Source: Przewalskia tangutica (lineage: Eukaryota > Streptophyta > Magnoliopsida > Solanales > Solanaceae). From it: a stretch of 64,000 nt of DNA. The DNA lies in contig CM056736.1 in NCBI GenBank assembly GCA_029844215.1, forward strand, positions 57,225,562-57,289,561. Reading direction: 5' to 3'. Made by a program: the position numbers and the translations under genes. Positions 1 through 13,000 of the stretch are shown piece by piece. The number at the start of each line of letters is the position of its first letter. Position 1 is the first letter of the stretch. The notes beneath the pieces are model-generated. The model worked only from the letters and a program-made list of their open reading frames with translations. It made no database searches and had not been told where the DNA came from.

Positions 1-721
1 GGGAAGTTAAGTATAACGGCTTAAGTTTTATAAAAAGGAACAGTTTACTTATGTGTTTATAAAAGACTTGTATTGATTTCTGAAAGGTATAATAAAATGG
101 TTTTGATGAGTAGACATATTGTGATGCTATGTGTTAGTATCTTGTAACGTTTGTGTAAAGAGGTCAGTCTTACTTATGCTTATGTTGTTTAAACTATAAG
201 CTGTTATGTTAGTACTATATCACTCACCTCTTGAGATGATACAGGGGTTAAGGCCCTCCGTCTGCGGGGTAGACTCGGCGATGCAGGACCGTGATTCGAG
301 AATACCTCATGCGGGTCGGGGGCCTATGCAGAGCTACGAGAGTTCCAGGTTAGTGTGCGGGGTTATGCCTCATGCGGTCTATGTGGCCATGCGGAAAACG
401 AGTCCAGGACGATGCCGAGGAGTAGCTACCCTCGATGCGGGGTTATACCTCATGCGGGTCTATGTGAGTGGCCTATGCGGACTACGGGAGTCCAGGATTA
501 GGCTTGCAGAATGATAATATGGGCGAGTGGCCCTGCTTCGATCATTCGCGACCTAGAAAAGACCATTACGATTTACCTATTGTTGCTCTTGTTTATGATG
601 TGGCACTATGTGCGTTACATTAGTTGTTTCGTGCGTATTTGTAAAATTGGTTTTAAAGTGATATGATTTCATTTAAGTACTTTCTGATTTCACATACTTA
701 GTACTGTTATCGACCTCGCCG
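1..721 (+). repeat. LTR1 of E2, left part (family A LTR)
   Basis: The stretch matches 16574-17290 of LTR2 almost base for base, including the conserved hairpin remnant at position 1 and the CATGCGG-rich island at 250-540. The LTR start lies roughly 1.35 kb left of the window, judged from the offset in LTR2. It stops at 721, where minus-strand E1 begins, and resumes at 13477. Short reading frames here are LTR sequence, not genes. The flanking target duplication for E1 is blurred (left about CTCGCCG, right CTTCG). Confidence 0.85.
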
Positions 722-3700
722 TGTCACAACCGAACCGGGCGTGGTAGTGCCTTACCGGGCACCTGGTGATACAATCATCAGAGTAATCAGCGGAATATAA
801 ACAATAACATGAAATAACAAGAAGTATAAAACAATAATCTGTGAAAACTTGCCTTTCGGCATATATATAAATCAATTTAACACCGAACAGTTACATCCTT
901 ATTACAACTCGCCCACAACAAGATGCTGCACCTAAGAATGATACGACAACAATGGCGGGACGGGGCCCGCCATACCACGAATGTAAATACCTACAACGAC
1001 GGGGACTATACCGATAAGCCTCGAAGAAAGCGGAGCTTTCCCAACGCTCTGTGACCCTAGGCGAGGATCAATGGATCGTGTACCTTTACTGCGGCATGAA
1101 CGCGGCCCGAAGGAGGTCGATCTGACAGTGCAGTATGTGGCGAAAATAAAGACTGTAAATGAAATCATAGTAGTCTATGTAAAGCAGGAGACATGTATGA
1201 TAACCAAACTACATTCCTGATAAATAAGCGATCATGTCAAGTCGTGACTCGCGCCAAAGTCATCACTCAAATATAACTATGGGTCTCACGCCCACAACAT
1301 CAATCATGCGTGGAATACCTTCTCATTGCCGTGATCTATGATATAAAAGCATCAAGGAATACATGAACACCAGTCCCACTGTGTCCTAATAAAACCGTCT
1401 GAGGTAGAAATGCGAAGGCATAGCCGACTACTAAAACCACGGTACCAACAAGGTCATAAAGCGTATCATGAGATCTGTCTGGCCGTCACATGATCAAAGC
1501 GACCACTCGCGCATGATATCTAATGCGCGTCTAGCCACGGAACTCTCCGCGACTCGCGTAGGCCAAACTCATTGGCGCGTGAGGTATAACCCGCGTCGAG
1601 GGTAGCTACTCTCCGGCGTCCGCTGGACTCGCGATCGCGTGGCCATAGACCGCATGACCATAAAGGCCGCGCTAACACGGAACTCGTAGCTCGCGTAGGC
1701 CCCGGGACCGCGCAGGTATTCTCGAATCATAGGTCACGGACACGCTGAGTCTACCCGCGTCGGAGGCGACAACCTCCGGAAACAAGTCAAGGTGAGTGGT
1801 ACAGTACCAACATATCGGCTGATAGTGAAACAATTTAAGCGCGATCGAGGGGAAACCCCTTTATACAACATCACAAGATACTAACACACGTAGCATCCTA
1901 GCATGTTTACTTAACAAATCAACAAGAAAGTATTACAAGGCTATCACAACCCAACACAATCAAGTTATACACACAAGGCACTTTCTACTATATGATTAAC
2001 AAGATCGGGTTTTTATTCCCAAAGTACTTCATACATTAACTCTTTTAAAAGATACGTTACTTTCACAAAAGTCACACAATACCCGTAGTATATGAAAATA
2101 GAGTGATTATCTTTTGAAGTAAATCAAAACACTTCTCTTTGTAAAATCAAGTAACAACATTCTTTTCCAAACGTTTCAAGTTTGCCTAATTTCAATTACT
2201 CAAGTTTCTCATTTTTCGAAAGGTTTCGTAGTTCATAGTTTTAATCCTTTAAAACAATTTGAGAAACATATACCTTATGTGTGAGTAGGTTATTCTTGTT
2301 CATAACAATCTTATTAAGCAGCCATGATCTAGGAAATGTAATATCATTTTGTCTCATCTTAGCTTATGCGGATGGAGGTTTCTCTTGGTTTTAATAATAC
2401 TTCATTAATCAAAACATTTCCTTTTATTAGCCTGCGGTGGTTTGTCGATACACATTTACGATTTCAAATCGATGAAACATTATCCCTTTTAAAAACCAAG
2501 TACTCATTACTCACGAATGAGGTTTCACACAAAATTCATATAATTCATTTAAGTTAAGTCTCTTAACTTCTAAAATAAATAAATCATTCGTTTTATCTCT
2601 CTTAAGCCATTATACCTAACATCCCATAAAGCTAGTATAACTCTTAAGATTTTAAAACCAAGTATTACTCTTCTTTTAAAAACAGTTCTTAATTCTCTTG
2701 AACTACTTCAAGATTATTATTATTCGGGCTTAAGTCAAAAGACATTGCCGTACAACTACGTTCAATTAACACACGTACGTCTGCCGTACTACATAGTTAT
2801 ACACATATCATGCTAGAAGAGATAGGAAGAGGTTCACATACCTCGCGGCGATTATCGACTATTAGCAAATCGCTCCACGGCTATAACCCGGCTAGCCTGA
2901 TCCACCTTCTCAAGTAGCACATGCTACTCGCAGAACATTCAACCTATATAGGTTATACAGGTCTATCAAAGTCTAGACTACTCGGTAGAATAAATCTAGA
3001 TACAAGATCCTACGGGAAATTGGCGACCTACTGCAGTCAAACTACACAAGTCTCATGTCTGATCCTACGTAATTACATTTCAGTTCTCTTCTTTAAATTC
3101 AGGCTTAAGTCCAAGGACATTGCCACAAAACTATGTTCAGTTCTTATATATAGTATACTTCAACTATATATTCCTACAACATGTAATCTCCATTTCTGAT
3201 AGGGACAAGATAATTACCTCGATAAGCCCATAATTATCCAAGTATAGATGTCGATCTGGGCAACGTTTAGCTCGACTCGTGCGCTTGTCACGACCGAACC
3301 GGGCGTGGTGGTGCCTTACCCCGGGCACCCTAGCGATACATCATCAGAGAAAACCAGCGGAAATAAAAACTTAAACATGCAAAAATAGACATGGATCATG
3401 AAGAAATAAAATAGGCCAACCAAAACGGTTGCCTTTCAACATATATATAAAGACATCTGAACAGTTACAATCCTTACAACTCGCCTGCGATTACTACAGA
3501 CCTCTAAGATTTATACAACAACTATGGCCGGACGGGGCCCGCCATACCACAGAATGTACAAGGACCTGCACTGGGGTAACATACCAAAGATAAGCCTCAA
3601 GGAACGGAGCTTCGACGCCGAAATGAGATCCTAAGCGCGGATCGGCGGTAGATGTACTTACACTGCGGCGTGAACGGCCCGAAGGAGGTCGATCTGGCAG

Positions 3701-3889
3701 TACCAAGTATGTGAAAGCGTAAAATCGTAAATGAAATCATAGCAGTGTATATAAAGCAGGAGACATGTATGATAACCAAACTACAGTACACAACATATAA
3801 ACAGTCATATCAAGTCAGGGACTCACGCCCTCCAAATCATCACTCGTGCCCGTGGAATTCCTTCCTCACCGCCGGCAGTCTATGATATG

Positions 3890-4235
3890 ATAACAACAAG
3901 ACAACAATCCAAATGGGAGCATACCCGTGCGCTACGCATCGTGTCAGTATGTCCAAACGAAACAATAAGACAACATTCCAAATGGAAGCATACCCGTGCG
4001 CTACGCATCGTGTCAGTATGTCCAAAGGGAAACAATAAGACAGCATTCCAAATGGAAGCATATACCCGTGCGCTACGCATCGTGTCAGTATGTCCAAAGG
4101 GAAACAATAAGACAGCATTCCAAATGGAAGCATACCCGTGCGCTACGCATCGTGTCAGTATGTCCAAAAGGAAACAACAAGGCGGCAATGGAAGCATACC
4201 CGTGCGCTACGCATCGTGTCAGTATGTCCAAAGCG
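3890..4235. repeat. Tandem array, about 69-bp unit, 5 copies
   Basis: The motif CGCTACGCATCGTGTCAG recurs with GTCCAAA following at about 3951, 4020, 4092, 4162 and 4226 (spacing 69, 72, 70 and 64 bp). It lies inside solo LTR S1. It creates overlapping repetitive reading frames on both strands that should not be taken as proteins. E5 has a different minisatellite in the comparable LTR region. Confidence 0.9.
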
Positions 4236-5330
4236 ATTAGCAAAAGTAACATTATCAGCGAGGCGTGCGTGGAATTTCTCCATCACTGCCGGCACGTCCA
4301 AGTAAGTTCTCAACAAGTCAACCGACCCTCCATCGAGAGACGCGGTAGTATAGAAACACAATTCTTGCACAACAAAGGCTATCACAACAAGCATAGGCAC
4401 GTTTCACAACAACAAGCATAGGCAAGTTTCACAACAACAAGCATAGGCAAGTTATACACAACTCAAAGTACTTTCATTTTATGCTAAAGTCCGGGTTTTA
4501 ACCCTAAAGTACTACGTACGTTAAATTCCTTTTGAAGAGATCCATTCTTTTTATAAAAGTCACCCGATACCCGTAGTATAAAATAGAGTGACTCACATTT
4601 TTAAAGCCAAGTTATCACATTAAAACCAATGATAAAACCCTTATTTTGTTTTCATAAAGTCGTTATAACTAACTTCCCATAAAGCTGTTATAACACTTTA
4701 TGTTTTAAACCAATTTAAGACAAAAGAATGTCTTTCTTTTCCCTCTGATTCGATTTGCCTAATTTCAATTACTCAGGTCTCTTTAGTTTAGAACAGTTCA
4801 TAGTTCAATGTCTTAATCTCTTTTAAAACAATTGAGTAACATATGCCTTATATGAGTGTAGGTTATTCTTATTCATAATCAATCTTATTAAGCAGCCATG
4901 ATCTAGAAAATGTAATATTATTTTGTCTCATCTTAGCTTCTATGCAGATGGAGGTTTCTACTGGTTTTAATATAATACTTCATTATTCAATACATTTTCC
5001 TTTATTAACGCTGCAGTGGTTTGTCGATACACATTCTGATTTCCGAAATCAGTAAAACATTATTCCTTTTAAAAACCACGTACTCATTACTCACGAATGA
5101 GGTTTCACCCAAAACTCATATTAATTCATTTAAGTTAAGTCTCTTATCTTATAAGATCAAGTCTCTTAACTTCTAAAATCAGTAAACCATTTTCTTTACC
5201 TCTCTTAAGACGTTATACCTAACTCCCCATAAAGCTAGTATAACTCTTTTTAAAACCTTTAAAACCAAGTGTTACTCTTTCAAAAAATGGTTTCTTAACT
5301 CTTGTGACATACTTGAGATTCTTATTATTG

Positions 5331-5520
5331 GGCTTAAGTCAAAAGACATTGCCGTACAACTACGTTCAATTATCACGTCGTCTGCGTACTATATATTATT
5401 CAGGCTTAAGTCAAAAGACATTGCCGTACAACTACGTTCAATTAGCACACGTACGTCTACCGTACTATATATTATTCAGGCTTAAGTCAAAAGACATTGC
5501 CGTACTATATATATCTTCCT
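5331..5520. repeat. Three copies of a 72-76-bp LTR unit
   Basis: GGCTTAAGTCAAAAGACATT starts at 5331, 5403 and 5479, each followed by a variant of GCCGTA and a CGTACG-rich tail. The E1 LTRs carry one copy (about 2748 and 12060), while E5 carries two at 108-bp spacing (about 37495-37620). The unit lies downstream of the TATA box, in the predicted transcribed R-U5 part. Confidence 0.85.
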
Positions 5521-7576
5521 TTAAAATATCATGCTCAAGTGTATATGAAGAATCACATACCTCGCGACGATTTATCGACTATAAGCAAAACGCTCCACGG
5601 CTATAACCCGGCTAGCCTTGTCCACCTTCTAAGTAGCCCATGCTACTTGCAGAACATTCAACCAAACAAGGTTATCAGTCTACTGTATATACAGTCCTAT
5701 GTAAGTACAGTTTAACTTCTACTAATATTCTTCTGAAGTGATTTCAGTTCAAGTCTTTTCTGTAATATCCTTCTATTACAGTTCAATACTCTTCTATGAA
5801 TCTTATATTCATTTCTACTACGACAGTATGTAATTTCCAATTACAATATAAGGATAGGATTATTTACCTCGGTGAGCCCAAAAATTATCCAAGTTTAATG
5901 TCGCTCCTGAGCAACGTTTAGCTCCTACTCCGAGTGCTCCAATCCGCGCCAAATAACCCTTAGAAGTTCTACGCAACTTCTACTTAACACTTCAACCGAC
6001 TATGAAGGTTTTCCTTAGGGTTTCGTTTTAGTGACTGAGGGAAGGTATAATAGTATTTTCTGGGCTTTGTACAAGTGTAACCTTGGGAATACTACAAGGT
6101 ATTTGGGCCAAGGTATTTGGGCATTATAACAATACTTGGAGAGTATTTCTATACTCCCACACGGGGTATTATCCGAAAACAACTAGGCTAGGGGGGGAGA
6201 GACCCTCTCGGCCAAGCTTCTCACAAGGGGACTTTTGGACGAGATACTACACTCGAGGAGGAGGAAGAGAGCTTTCAAGACTTAGAAAGATTTTAGGATG
6301 AAGAAGTCTTCCAAAGGGGTATTTATAGGTCAAGAAATGGCCAACCAATGGCCAAGATTCACCCAAGTGTTAGGCAAGTGTAGGGCTAGGATTCCACCAT
6401 GTGTACCTTATCCATCTACCACACAACTTGCACAAAAATATCCTACCTAACCCCTCCTCCAATCGTCCAAGTTACCGCCCAAAACGTGCTCCAATTAGAG
6501 GGTGACAAGTGTCGCCCTCTTGTTGGTCCAAAATGTTTCGTCTCTCGGAAAAATCCGCAAAAATTAGAAATGACATAGCCGGAATTTTCCCTTCGCAAGT
6601 TTAGTAAAACGTTTCGTCGAAAAACGATTCTTTTCGGCACTTGTGCCCAAATTTCGAACCTAACCTAACTTTAAGGCTTAAATTATTATACGTACGCCCT
6701 TACGTACATACTCTGGAAATACGGGGTATAACAGCGCTCCAACCCGCTCCAAACCACCCTTAGAAGTTCTAACCAACTTCTACATAATACTCCAACTAAC
6801 TATGGAGATTTTCCTTAGGGTTCGGTTTTGTGACTGACGGAAAGTATAATAGTATTATGGGGCTTTTCGTATAGGTATAACCTTAGAATACTACAAGGTA
6901 TACGGCTTAGGTAATTTGGGTATAGTAACAATACTTTTGAGAGTATTTCTACCAAGAGGGGGGTATTTATACGAGACAACACCACAAGGGGGGGGGTGTA
7001 TACCCCTCCGCCTACCCCACTAGGGGGGGTACTCTCGACGAGGGGAGGGCTCTCGGCGAGGGCCTCACAAGGGGGAGGGGGAGGCTAGGACGAGAACCAC
7101 ACTACAAGGGAGGGAGGATTTTAACACTTTAGGAAATTTAGGAATGGATGAAGAAGTCTTCCAAAGGGGGGGTATTTATAGGACAAGCCAAGGCCAACCA
7201 ATGGCCAAGATCATGCCAAGTGCAAGGCAAGTGTAGGGCCAAGATCATGCCAAGTGCACCTTATCCATCTACCACAAAAATATCCTACCTACTACTTGAC
7301 AAAACCCAACCATTTCGTCCAAGCCATTACCGCCCACTCCTACCAACTAGAGGGTGACAAGTGTCGCCTCTTGTTGATCCAAAAGGTTCGTCTCTCGCAA
7401 AAATCCTTAAAATTTATAAATGACATAGCCGGATTTTCCTTTCGCAAGTTATGTAAAGCGTTTAGTCGAAAACGACTCTAGCAGGGTGTTGTGCACAAAA
7501 ATAAATCGTCAAGCCACTTTAAAGTCCAAACTTTCTCGTATGTCCTTACGTACATACTCGGAAATACGGTATAACA

Positions 7577-7592
7577 TTCTCCTCGCCTTAGA
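7577..7592 (-). promoter_or_regulatory. Polypurine tract of E1
   Basis: The tract is purine-rich on the minus strand and directly abuts the inner edge of the 3' LTR. It is followed inward by the family-wide CGAATGTT motif. It would prime plus-strand DNA synthesis. One pyrimidine interrupts the G run compared with the E2 and E5 tracts. Confidence 0.7.
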
Positions 7593-7879
7593 AACATTGC
7601 GTCCGAATGTTCCTTCTAAGTCTCAAAACAAGCGTCTTGAAGATAGTCTTCACTACTATACTTACGAAACAATCCTTGCCACACATGGCCACAGAAACAA
7701 CTTGCGCAAAATACTTACATCCAAGTCCACGAGGAAACACCTCTAACATCACCACAAACACCTCTCTCCGGGGTCTAAAATATACTTCCTTCGCACCTTC
7801 TCTTTACAAAAGAAATGATCACATCAATGCTCGCCATACATGCTTGCTTCTTCCCTTACGTGTCGTATCCTTCTTGTAC

Positions 7880-8560
7880 ACTCGAACTCTTACCACATTT
7901 CTGTTACTGCTTCAGTTTCCAAATCTCGGGGTTATTATCTCCAACTTGGTCATCATTAACTGGGAACACTCTGGATGGATCTCCGATTTCCTTCTCGAAC
8001 ATAACACGAAAGACTGGACGCACTGCCTCCTAAGTCGGACGGCAAATGCTAACATATAGGCAACCTGGCCTATCCCTCACATGAACTCAAAAGGTCCAAA
8101 GTAACTCGGGCTAAGTTTCCTCTGTTTTCCAAAACTCGTCACACCCTATCCACAGTCTGCTGGAACAAACCTGAACCAACTATCTGAACCTTGCCAACAT
8201 CGAACCAATCGACCGGCAACTTACACTTCCGCCCCTACAAGGCTTCATAAGGCGACATTCGAAAACTGAAATGGTAGCTTAAACACTCCTTCAACAGGAG
8301 ACAACAATCCTTGCAACTACCACGAAATCGAACAACGGCGAGGCGAATGTGGTCGAGACTCACTGAGTTCCTAACCTGCACTGTAAAACTTTGAGAAAGC
8401 GAAAATAGCCACACGGGCTTCACTGCATCATAAGGTGAAGGTAGGCACCGTGCAGCCTTACAACCTTTACGATATAACGTCTCGCATAACCCTCTGCCGA
8501 GTAAGCGGTCTTGGCGAAAGACACGACGGTGACCCATCGGCCCGACTGCGGTCGAGCGCA
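7880..8560 (-). pseudogene. E1 integrase core C-part and chromodomain remnant
   Basis: Read on the minus strand, 8235-8500 encodes a degraded integrase tail with the landmark MSPYEAL (family form QMAPYEALYGRKCRSP). Further left, 7940-8200 matches the post-integrase region around VGKVAYELDLPSDLEA of E6 and E3, with frame breaks. The catalytic N-part is missing because the sequence runs directly into the spacer at about 8560. The same truncation point is seen in E7 (about 61530), so it was inherited from a shared defective ancestor. It is not a functional enzyme. Confidence 0.72.
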
Positions 8561-9060
8561 TCCACGAACTTGTGCTGGTTAACTAAACTTGGGCCAAACA
8601 CCCTCGACCCTATCACAAGGCGGGACCACCGACCCACCACCATACGGGCGCGGGTTGACCGCAGCGTGGCCTCAACCCGACGCCAAAACACTAGCTCCCC
8701 GAAGGAAAACTCTCACTAATCACGTTACGAAAACCTAGCGGTCTTCTTAGCTCAACTACCCTCTTTCATTCCACACTACTAAGGGACTTATCCCACAAAC
8801 ATAGCTCACGTGCACTATGCACTCCTATAAGTCAAACATAAACATACGTCTTTTACTCGAGATGGCCTTACCTCTAAGGTCTCTACGTATAAAACTCTAA
8901 GGCTCACACTTTCTCTATCCCCCAAAATCTTACTCGGTTAAACAACCATGATTCCTAATCACAACTAACACACTGCTATCAGAACATAGCACTGATGATA
9001 TACCCATCTTATCACCCATGCGATCTACAGAGGTTAAGGATATACTGTATCTCTTGTTTC
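8560..9060 (-). other. Non-coding spacer shared by non-autonomous elements (E1 copy)
   Basis: The block aligns with 61530-61990 in E7 and, on the plus strand, with 40800-41150 in E5 and 34260-34560 in E4. Shared landmarks are a GGGTTG/CAACCCG pair and the phrase AGGCCCAAG followed by a GTGGATGCGTTCGA-like stretch. No convincing reading frame is common to the copies. It replaces protease to integrase between gag and the distal end. Confidence 0.68.
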
Positions 9061-9822
9061 ACTCCCTTGGTTGTTCTAATCAAACCCGCCCGTAGAGCAT
9101 AGCTAGGGAAGATGACGAAATACCCACCGAAACTGAAGGCTAAGTCCTCCTACTAGGACACTCTTTCGACATCAGACCCTGACGGTCATAGGTACAACAA
9201 GTATCAACTAAAAGACGACATTCCCGGGATGGCGTGCATCATCTTGTGAACCGGAAGCCACGAGCTCGACCCGACTCACACTGCCCGAGCGTCACGAAAT
9301 CCGTGGAGGACCTCTCTGCACTGGTGGATGTGCATAATCAATCTGCTGGTGAGGTGATTCGCCTCGAAAGTTACCAAAGGACTTGCTGTCTGGCCCTCTT
9401 CTGCTGTCCTTCGTTAACCCGTTGATCTCTACGTTTCTCGGCCTGCTGCGCATAAGCCCGTACACAGGCCATGCTCAAGCCTAACTGAAGAATTACTCTA
9501 GCACAACCCTCTCTTAGGTAGTCATCAAGACTCGCGGTACAACGGTATACTCTCTGGTAGCCAAATCCATAGCTAGTAACAGGGTCGCCTCTTTGCAATC
9601 CATATACTCTGTTCCTGGTCGTGGAACTGAAGGTTCAAATATCATGGCGCGATGGAAGCTGCCGCCGTGCTAAACTTTCTTTGGGGCTAGTGGCGTCGTG
9701 AGCGCCCAAATGAAGCACTACCCTCGGTAAAATTGGGCACTGTGCCCTCGTAACCCTCGTACTCAACTCGCGGCTCCTCGGTGCCTTGCCCTCTTGGAGT
9801 CCGGTTGCCTGCGCGGAGGCAT
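9060..9822 (-). pseudogene. E1 gag remnant
   Basis: The minus-strand start codon at 9822-9820 gives MPPRR, matching MPPRKATRAQ in E2 and MPPMRATVAQ in E4. Near 9150 a degenerate zinc knuckle can be read (CTYDRQGLMSKECPS; the family form ends GHxxxxCP). Gag would form the virus-like particle and bind RNA through the knuckle. The frame is broken many times, mostly at CTG/CAG or homopolymer sites, so some damage may be sequencing error. Confidence 0.65.
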
Positions 9823-10005
9823 AACGGTGAGGAAAGAAATACGTCGGAGGTCCAACTTACAACACGGCTCAAGGCACGATCTCGAGTGAGAAGAATAGAA
9901 ACCAATCCTAAATATCCTATAGCCTCACGATTATTGGTGTGGTGCGCAACACACGATAATCAAGACTCTCTGATACGATGCGTAGACACTTTTCGAGGAT
10001 TAAGC

Positions 10006-10016
10006 GCTCGATACCA
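10006..10016 (-). promoter_or_regulatory. Primer binding site of E1
   Basis: The reverse complement reads TGGTATCGAGC, three bases inside the 5' LTR. The canonical initiator-Met tRNA site is TGGTATCAGAGC, so the CAG is read here as CG. Confidence 0.85.
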
Positions 10017-10019
10017 CTT

Positions 10020-13000
10020 TGTCACAACCGAACCGGGCGTGGTGGTGCCTTACCCCGGGCACCCTAGTGATACAATCATCAGAGTAATCAGCGGAATATA
10101 AACAATAACATGAAATAACAAGAAGTATAAAACAATAATCTGTGAAAACTTGCCTTTCGGCATATATATAAATCAATTTAACACCGAACAGTTACATCCT
10201 TATTACAACTCTGCCCACAACAGTACTACAGACCTCTAAGAATGATACGACAATAATGGCGGGACAGGGCCCCGCCATACCCCTGAATGTAAATACCTAC
10301 AACGACAGGGGACTATACCACTGATAAGCCTCCGGAGAAAACGGAGCTTTCCCAAACGCTGAACTGTGACCCTAAGAGCGAGGATCAATGACTGGTGTAC
10401 CTTTACCTGCGGCATGAACGCAGCCCCCCGAAGGAGGTCGATAACAGTGCAGAGTATGTGGCGAAAATAAATACTGTAAATGAAATCATAGTAGTCTATA
10501 TAAAGCAGGAGACATGTATGATAACCAAACTACAGTTCACAATAAATAAGCAGTCATGTCAAGTCAGGGACTCACGCCCTCAAAGTCATCACTCAAATAT
10601 AACTATGGGTCTCACGCCCACAACATCAATCATGCCCGTGGAATACCTTCCTCACTGCCGGCAGTCTATGATATAAAAGCATCAAGGAATACACATGAAC
10701 ACCAGGTCCCACCTGTGTCCTAATAAAACCGTACAGGGTAAGTACGAAGGCATGGCGACTACTAAAACCACGGTACCAACAAGGTCATAAAGCGTATCAT
10801 GAGATCTGTCTAGGCCGTCACATGATCAAAGCCGCCACTCGCCGCGATGTATCTAATTTGCGCGTCTAGCCACGGAACTCTCCGCGACTCGCGTAGGCCA
10901 AACTCATTGGCCCGCGTGAGTATAACCGCGTCGGTAGCTACTCTCCGGCATCCGCTGGACTCGCGATCGCGTGGCCACATAGACGCGTGACCATAAAGGC
11001 GCGCTAACACGGAACTCTCGTAGCTCCGCATAGGCCCCGGGACCGCGTGAGGTATTCTCGAATCATAGGTCACCTGGACACCGAGTCTACCCCGCGTGGA
11101 GGCGGCTTAACCTCGGAAACAAGTCAAGGTGAGTGGTGATGCATCAACATATCGGCTGATAGTGAAACAATTTAAGCGCGATCGAGGGGAAACCCCTTTA
11201 TACAACATCACAAGATACTAACACACGTAGCATCCTAGCATGTTTACTTAACAAATCAACAAGAAAGTATTACAAGGCTATCACAACCCAACACAATCAA
11301 GTTATACACACAAGGCACTTTCTACTATATGATTAACAAGATCGGGTTTTTATTCCCAAAGTACTTCATACATTAACTCTTTTAAAAGATACGTTACTTT
11401 CACAAAAGTCACACAATACCCGTAGTATATGAAAATAGAGTGATTATCTTTTGAAGTAAATCAAAACACTTCTCTTTGTAAAATCAAGTAACAACATTCT
11501 TTTCCAAACGTTTCAAGTTTGACTAATTTCAATTACTCATGTTTCTCATTTTTGAAAGGTTTAGTAGTTCATAGTTTTAATCCTTTAAAACAATTTGAGA
11601 AACATATACCTTATGTGTGAGTAGGTTATTCTTGTTCATAACAATCTTATTAAGCGACCATGATCTAGGAAATGTAATATCATTTTGTCTCATCTTAGCT
11701 TATGCGGATGGAGGTTTCTACTGGTTTTAATAATACTTCATTAATCAAAACATTTCCTTTTATTAACGCCGCGGTGGTTTGTCGATACACATTTACGATT
11801 TCAAATCATGAAACATTATCCTTTAAAAACCAAGTACTCATTACTCACGAATGAGGTTTCACACAAAATTCATATAATTCATTTAAGTTAAGTCTCTTAA
11901 CTTCTAAAATAAATAAATCATTCGTTTTATCTCTCTTAAGCCATTATACCTAACTTCCCATAAAGCTAGTATAACTCTTAAGATTTTAAAACCAAGTATT
12001 ACTCTTCTTTTAAAAACAGTTCTTAATTCTCTTGAACTACTTCAAGATTATTATTATTCGGGCTTAAGTCAAAAGACATTGCCGTACAACTACGTTCAAT
12101 TAACACACGTACGTATGCCGTACTACATAGTTATACACATATCATGCTAGAAGAGATAGGAAGAGGTTCACATACCTCGCGACGATTATCGACTATTAGC
12201 AAATCGCTCCACGGCTATAACCCGGCTAGCCTGATCCACCTTCTCAAGTAGCACATGCTACTCGCAGAACATTCAACCTATACAGGTTATACAAGTCTAT
12301 CAAAGTCTAGACTACTCGGTAGAATAAATCTAGATACAAGATCCTACGGAAATTGGCGACCGCTTCCCTAGTCAAACTACACAAGTCTCTAATACGATCC
12401 TACGTAATTACGATTCGGTTCTCTTCTTTAAATTCAGGCTTAAGTCCAAGGACATTGCCACAAAACTATGTTCAGTTCTTATATATAGTATACTTCAACT
12501 ATATATTCCTACAACATGTAATCTCCATTTACAATAGGGGGACAAGATAATTACCTCGATAAGCCCATAATTATCCAAGTATAGATGTCGATCCTGGGCA
12601 ACGTTTAGCTCGACTCGTGCGCTCCAACCGCTCCAAACCACCCTTAGAAGTTCTAACCAACTTCTACATAATACTCCAACTAACTATGGAGATTTTCCTT
12701 AGGGTTCGGTTTTGTGACTGACGGAAAGTATAATAGTATTACGGGGCTTTTCGTATAGGTATAACCTTAGAATACTACAAGGTATACGGCTAAGGTAATT
12801 TGGGTATAGTAACAATACTTTTGAGAGTATTTCTACCAAGAGGGGGGTATTTATACGAGACAACACCACAAGGGGGGGTGTATACCCCTCGGCCTACCCC
12901 ACTAGGGGGGGGTACTCTCGGCCAAGGGGGGGGGCTCTCGGCCAAGGGGGCCTCACAAGGGGGAGGGGGAGGCTAGGACGAGAACCACACTACAAGGGAG

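Larger units (their letters stand above)
3286..6733 (-). mobile_element. S1: solo LTR (family A), minus strand, TSD GCGCT
   Basis: A complete 3.45 kb LTR runs from TGTCA at 3286 to ATAACA at 6733, flanked by a perfect 5-bp target duplication GCGCT (3281-3285 and 6734-6738). The E1 5' LTR shows the empty site at 12619-12625, where the flanks join without an insert. The TATA box (reverse complement) is at 6320-6327. A solo LTR of this kind arises by recombination between the two LTRs of a full element. It carries a 69-bp tandem array, a three-fold 72-76-bp unit and two copies of hairpin H1 (4662-4694, 5212-5244). Confidence 0.93.
722..7576 (-). repeat. 3' LTR of E1 (interrupted by S1)
   Basis: Sequence 722-3285 plus 6739-7576 is collinear with the 5' LTR at 10020-13476. 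The TATA box is at 7173-7180 (read leftwards), about 400 bp inside the LTR. Differences from the 5' LTR concentrate at CTG/CAG/CCTG sites, for instance in the GC-rich block 940-1130 compared with 10240-10450, while AT-rich blocks such as 1830-2160 and 11170-11500 are the same. That indicates a recent insertion plus local read errors. Confidence 0.88.

Noticed and set aside
3890..4235. Regular repeats resembling a CRISPR array
   Set aside because: Units are tandem with no unique spacers, this is plant DNA, and no cas genes are present.
3840..4421. Several overlapping reading frames of 80-140 codons on both strands
   Set aside because: They are translations of the 69-bp tandem array in S1. The same phrase repeats in all frames and no start context or homology supports a protein.
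8435..8719. Plus-strand frames of 60-95 codons over the E1 and E7 interiors
   Set aside because: They are antisense to integrase/spacer remnants and share no conserved residues between copies.
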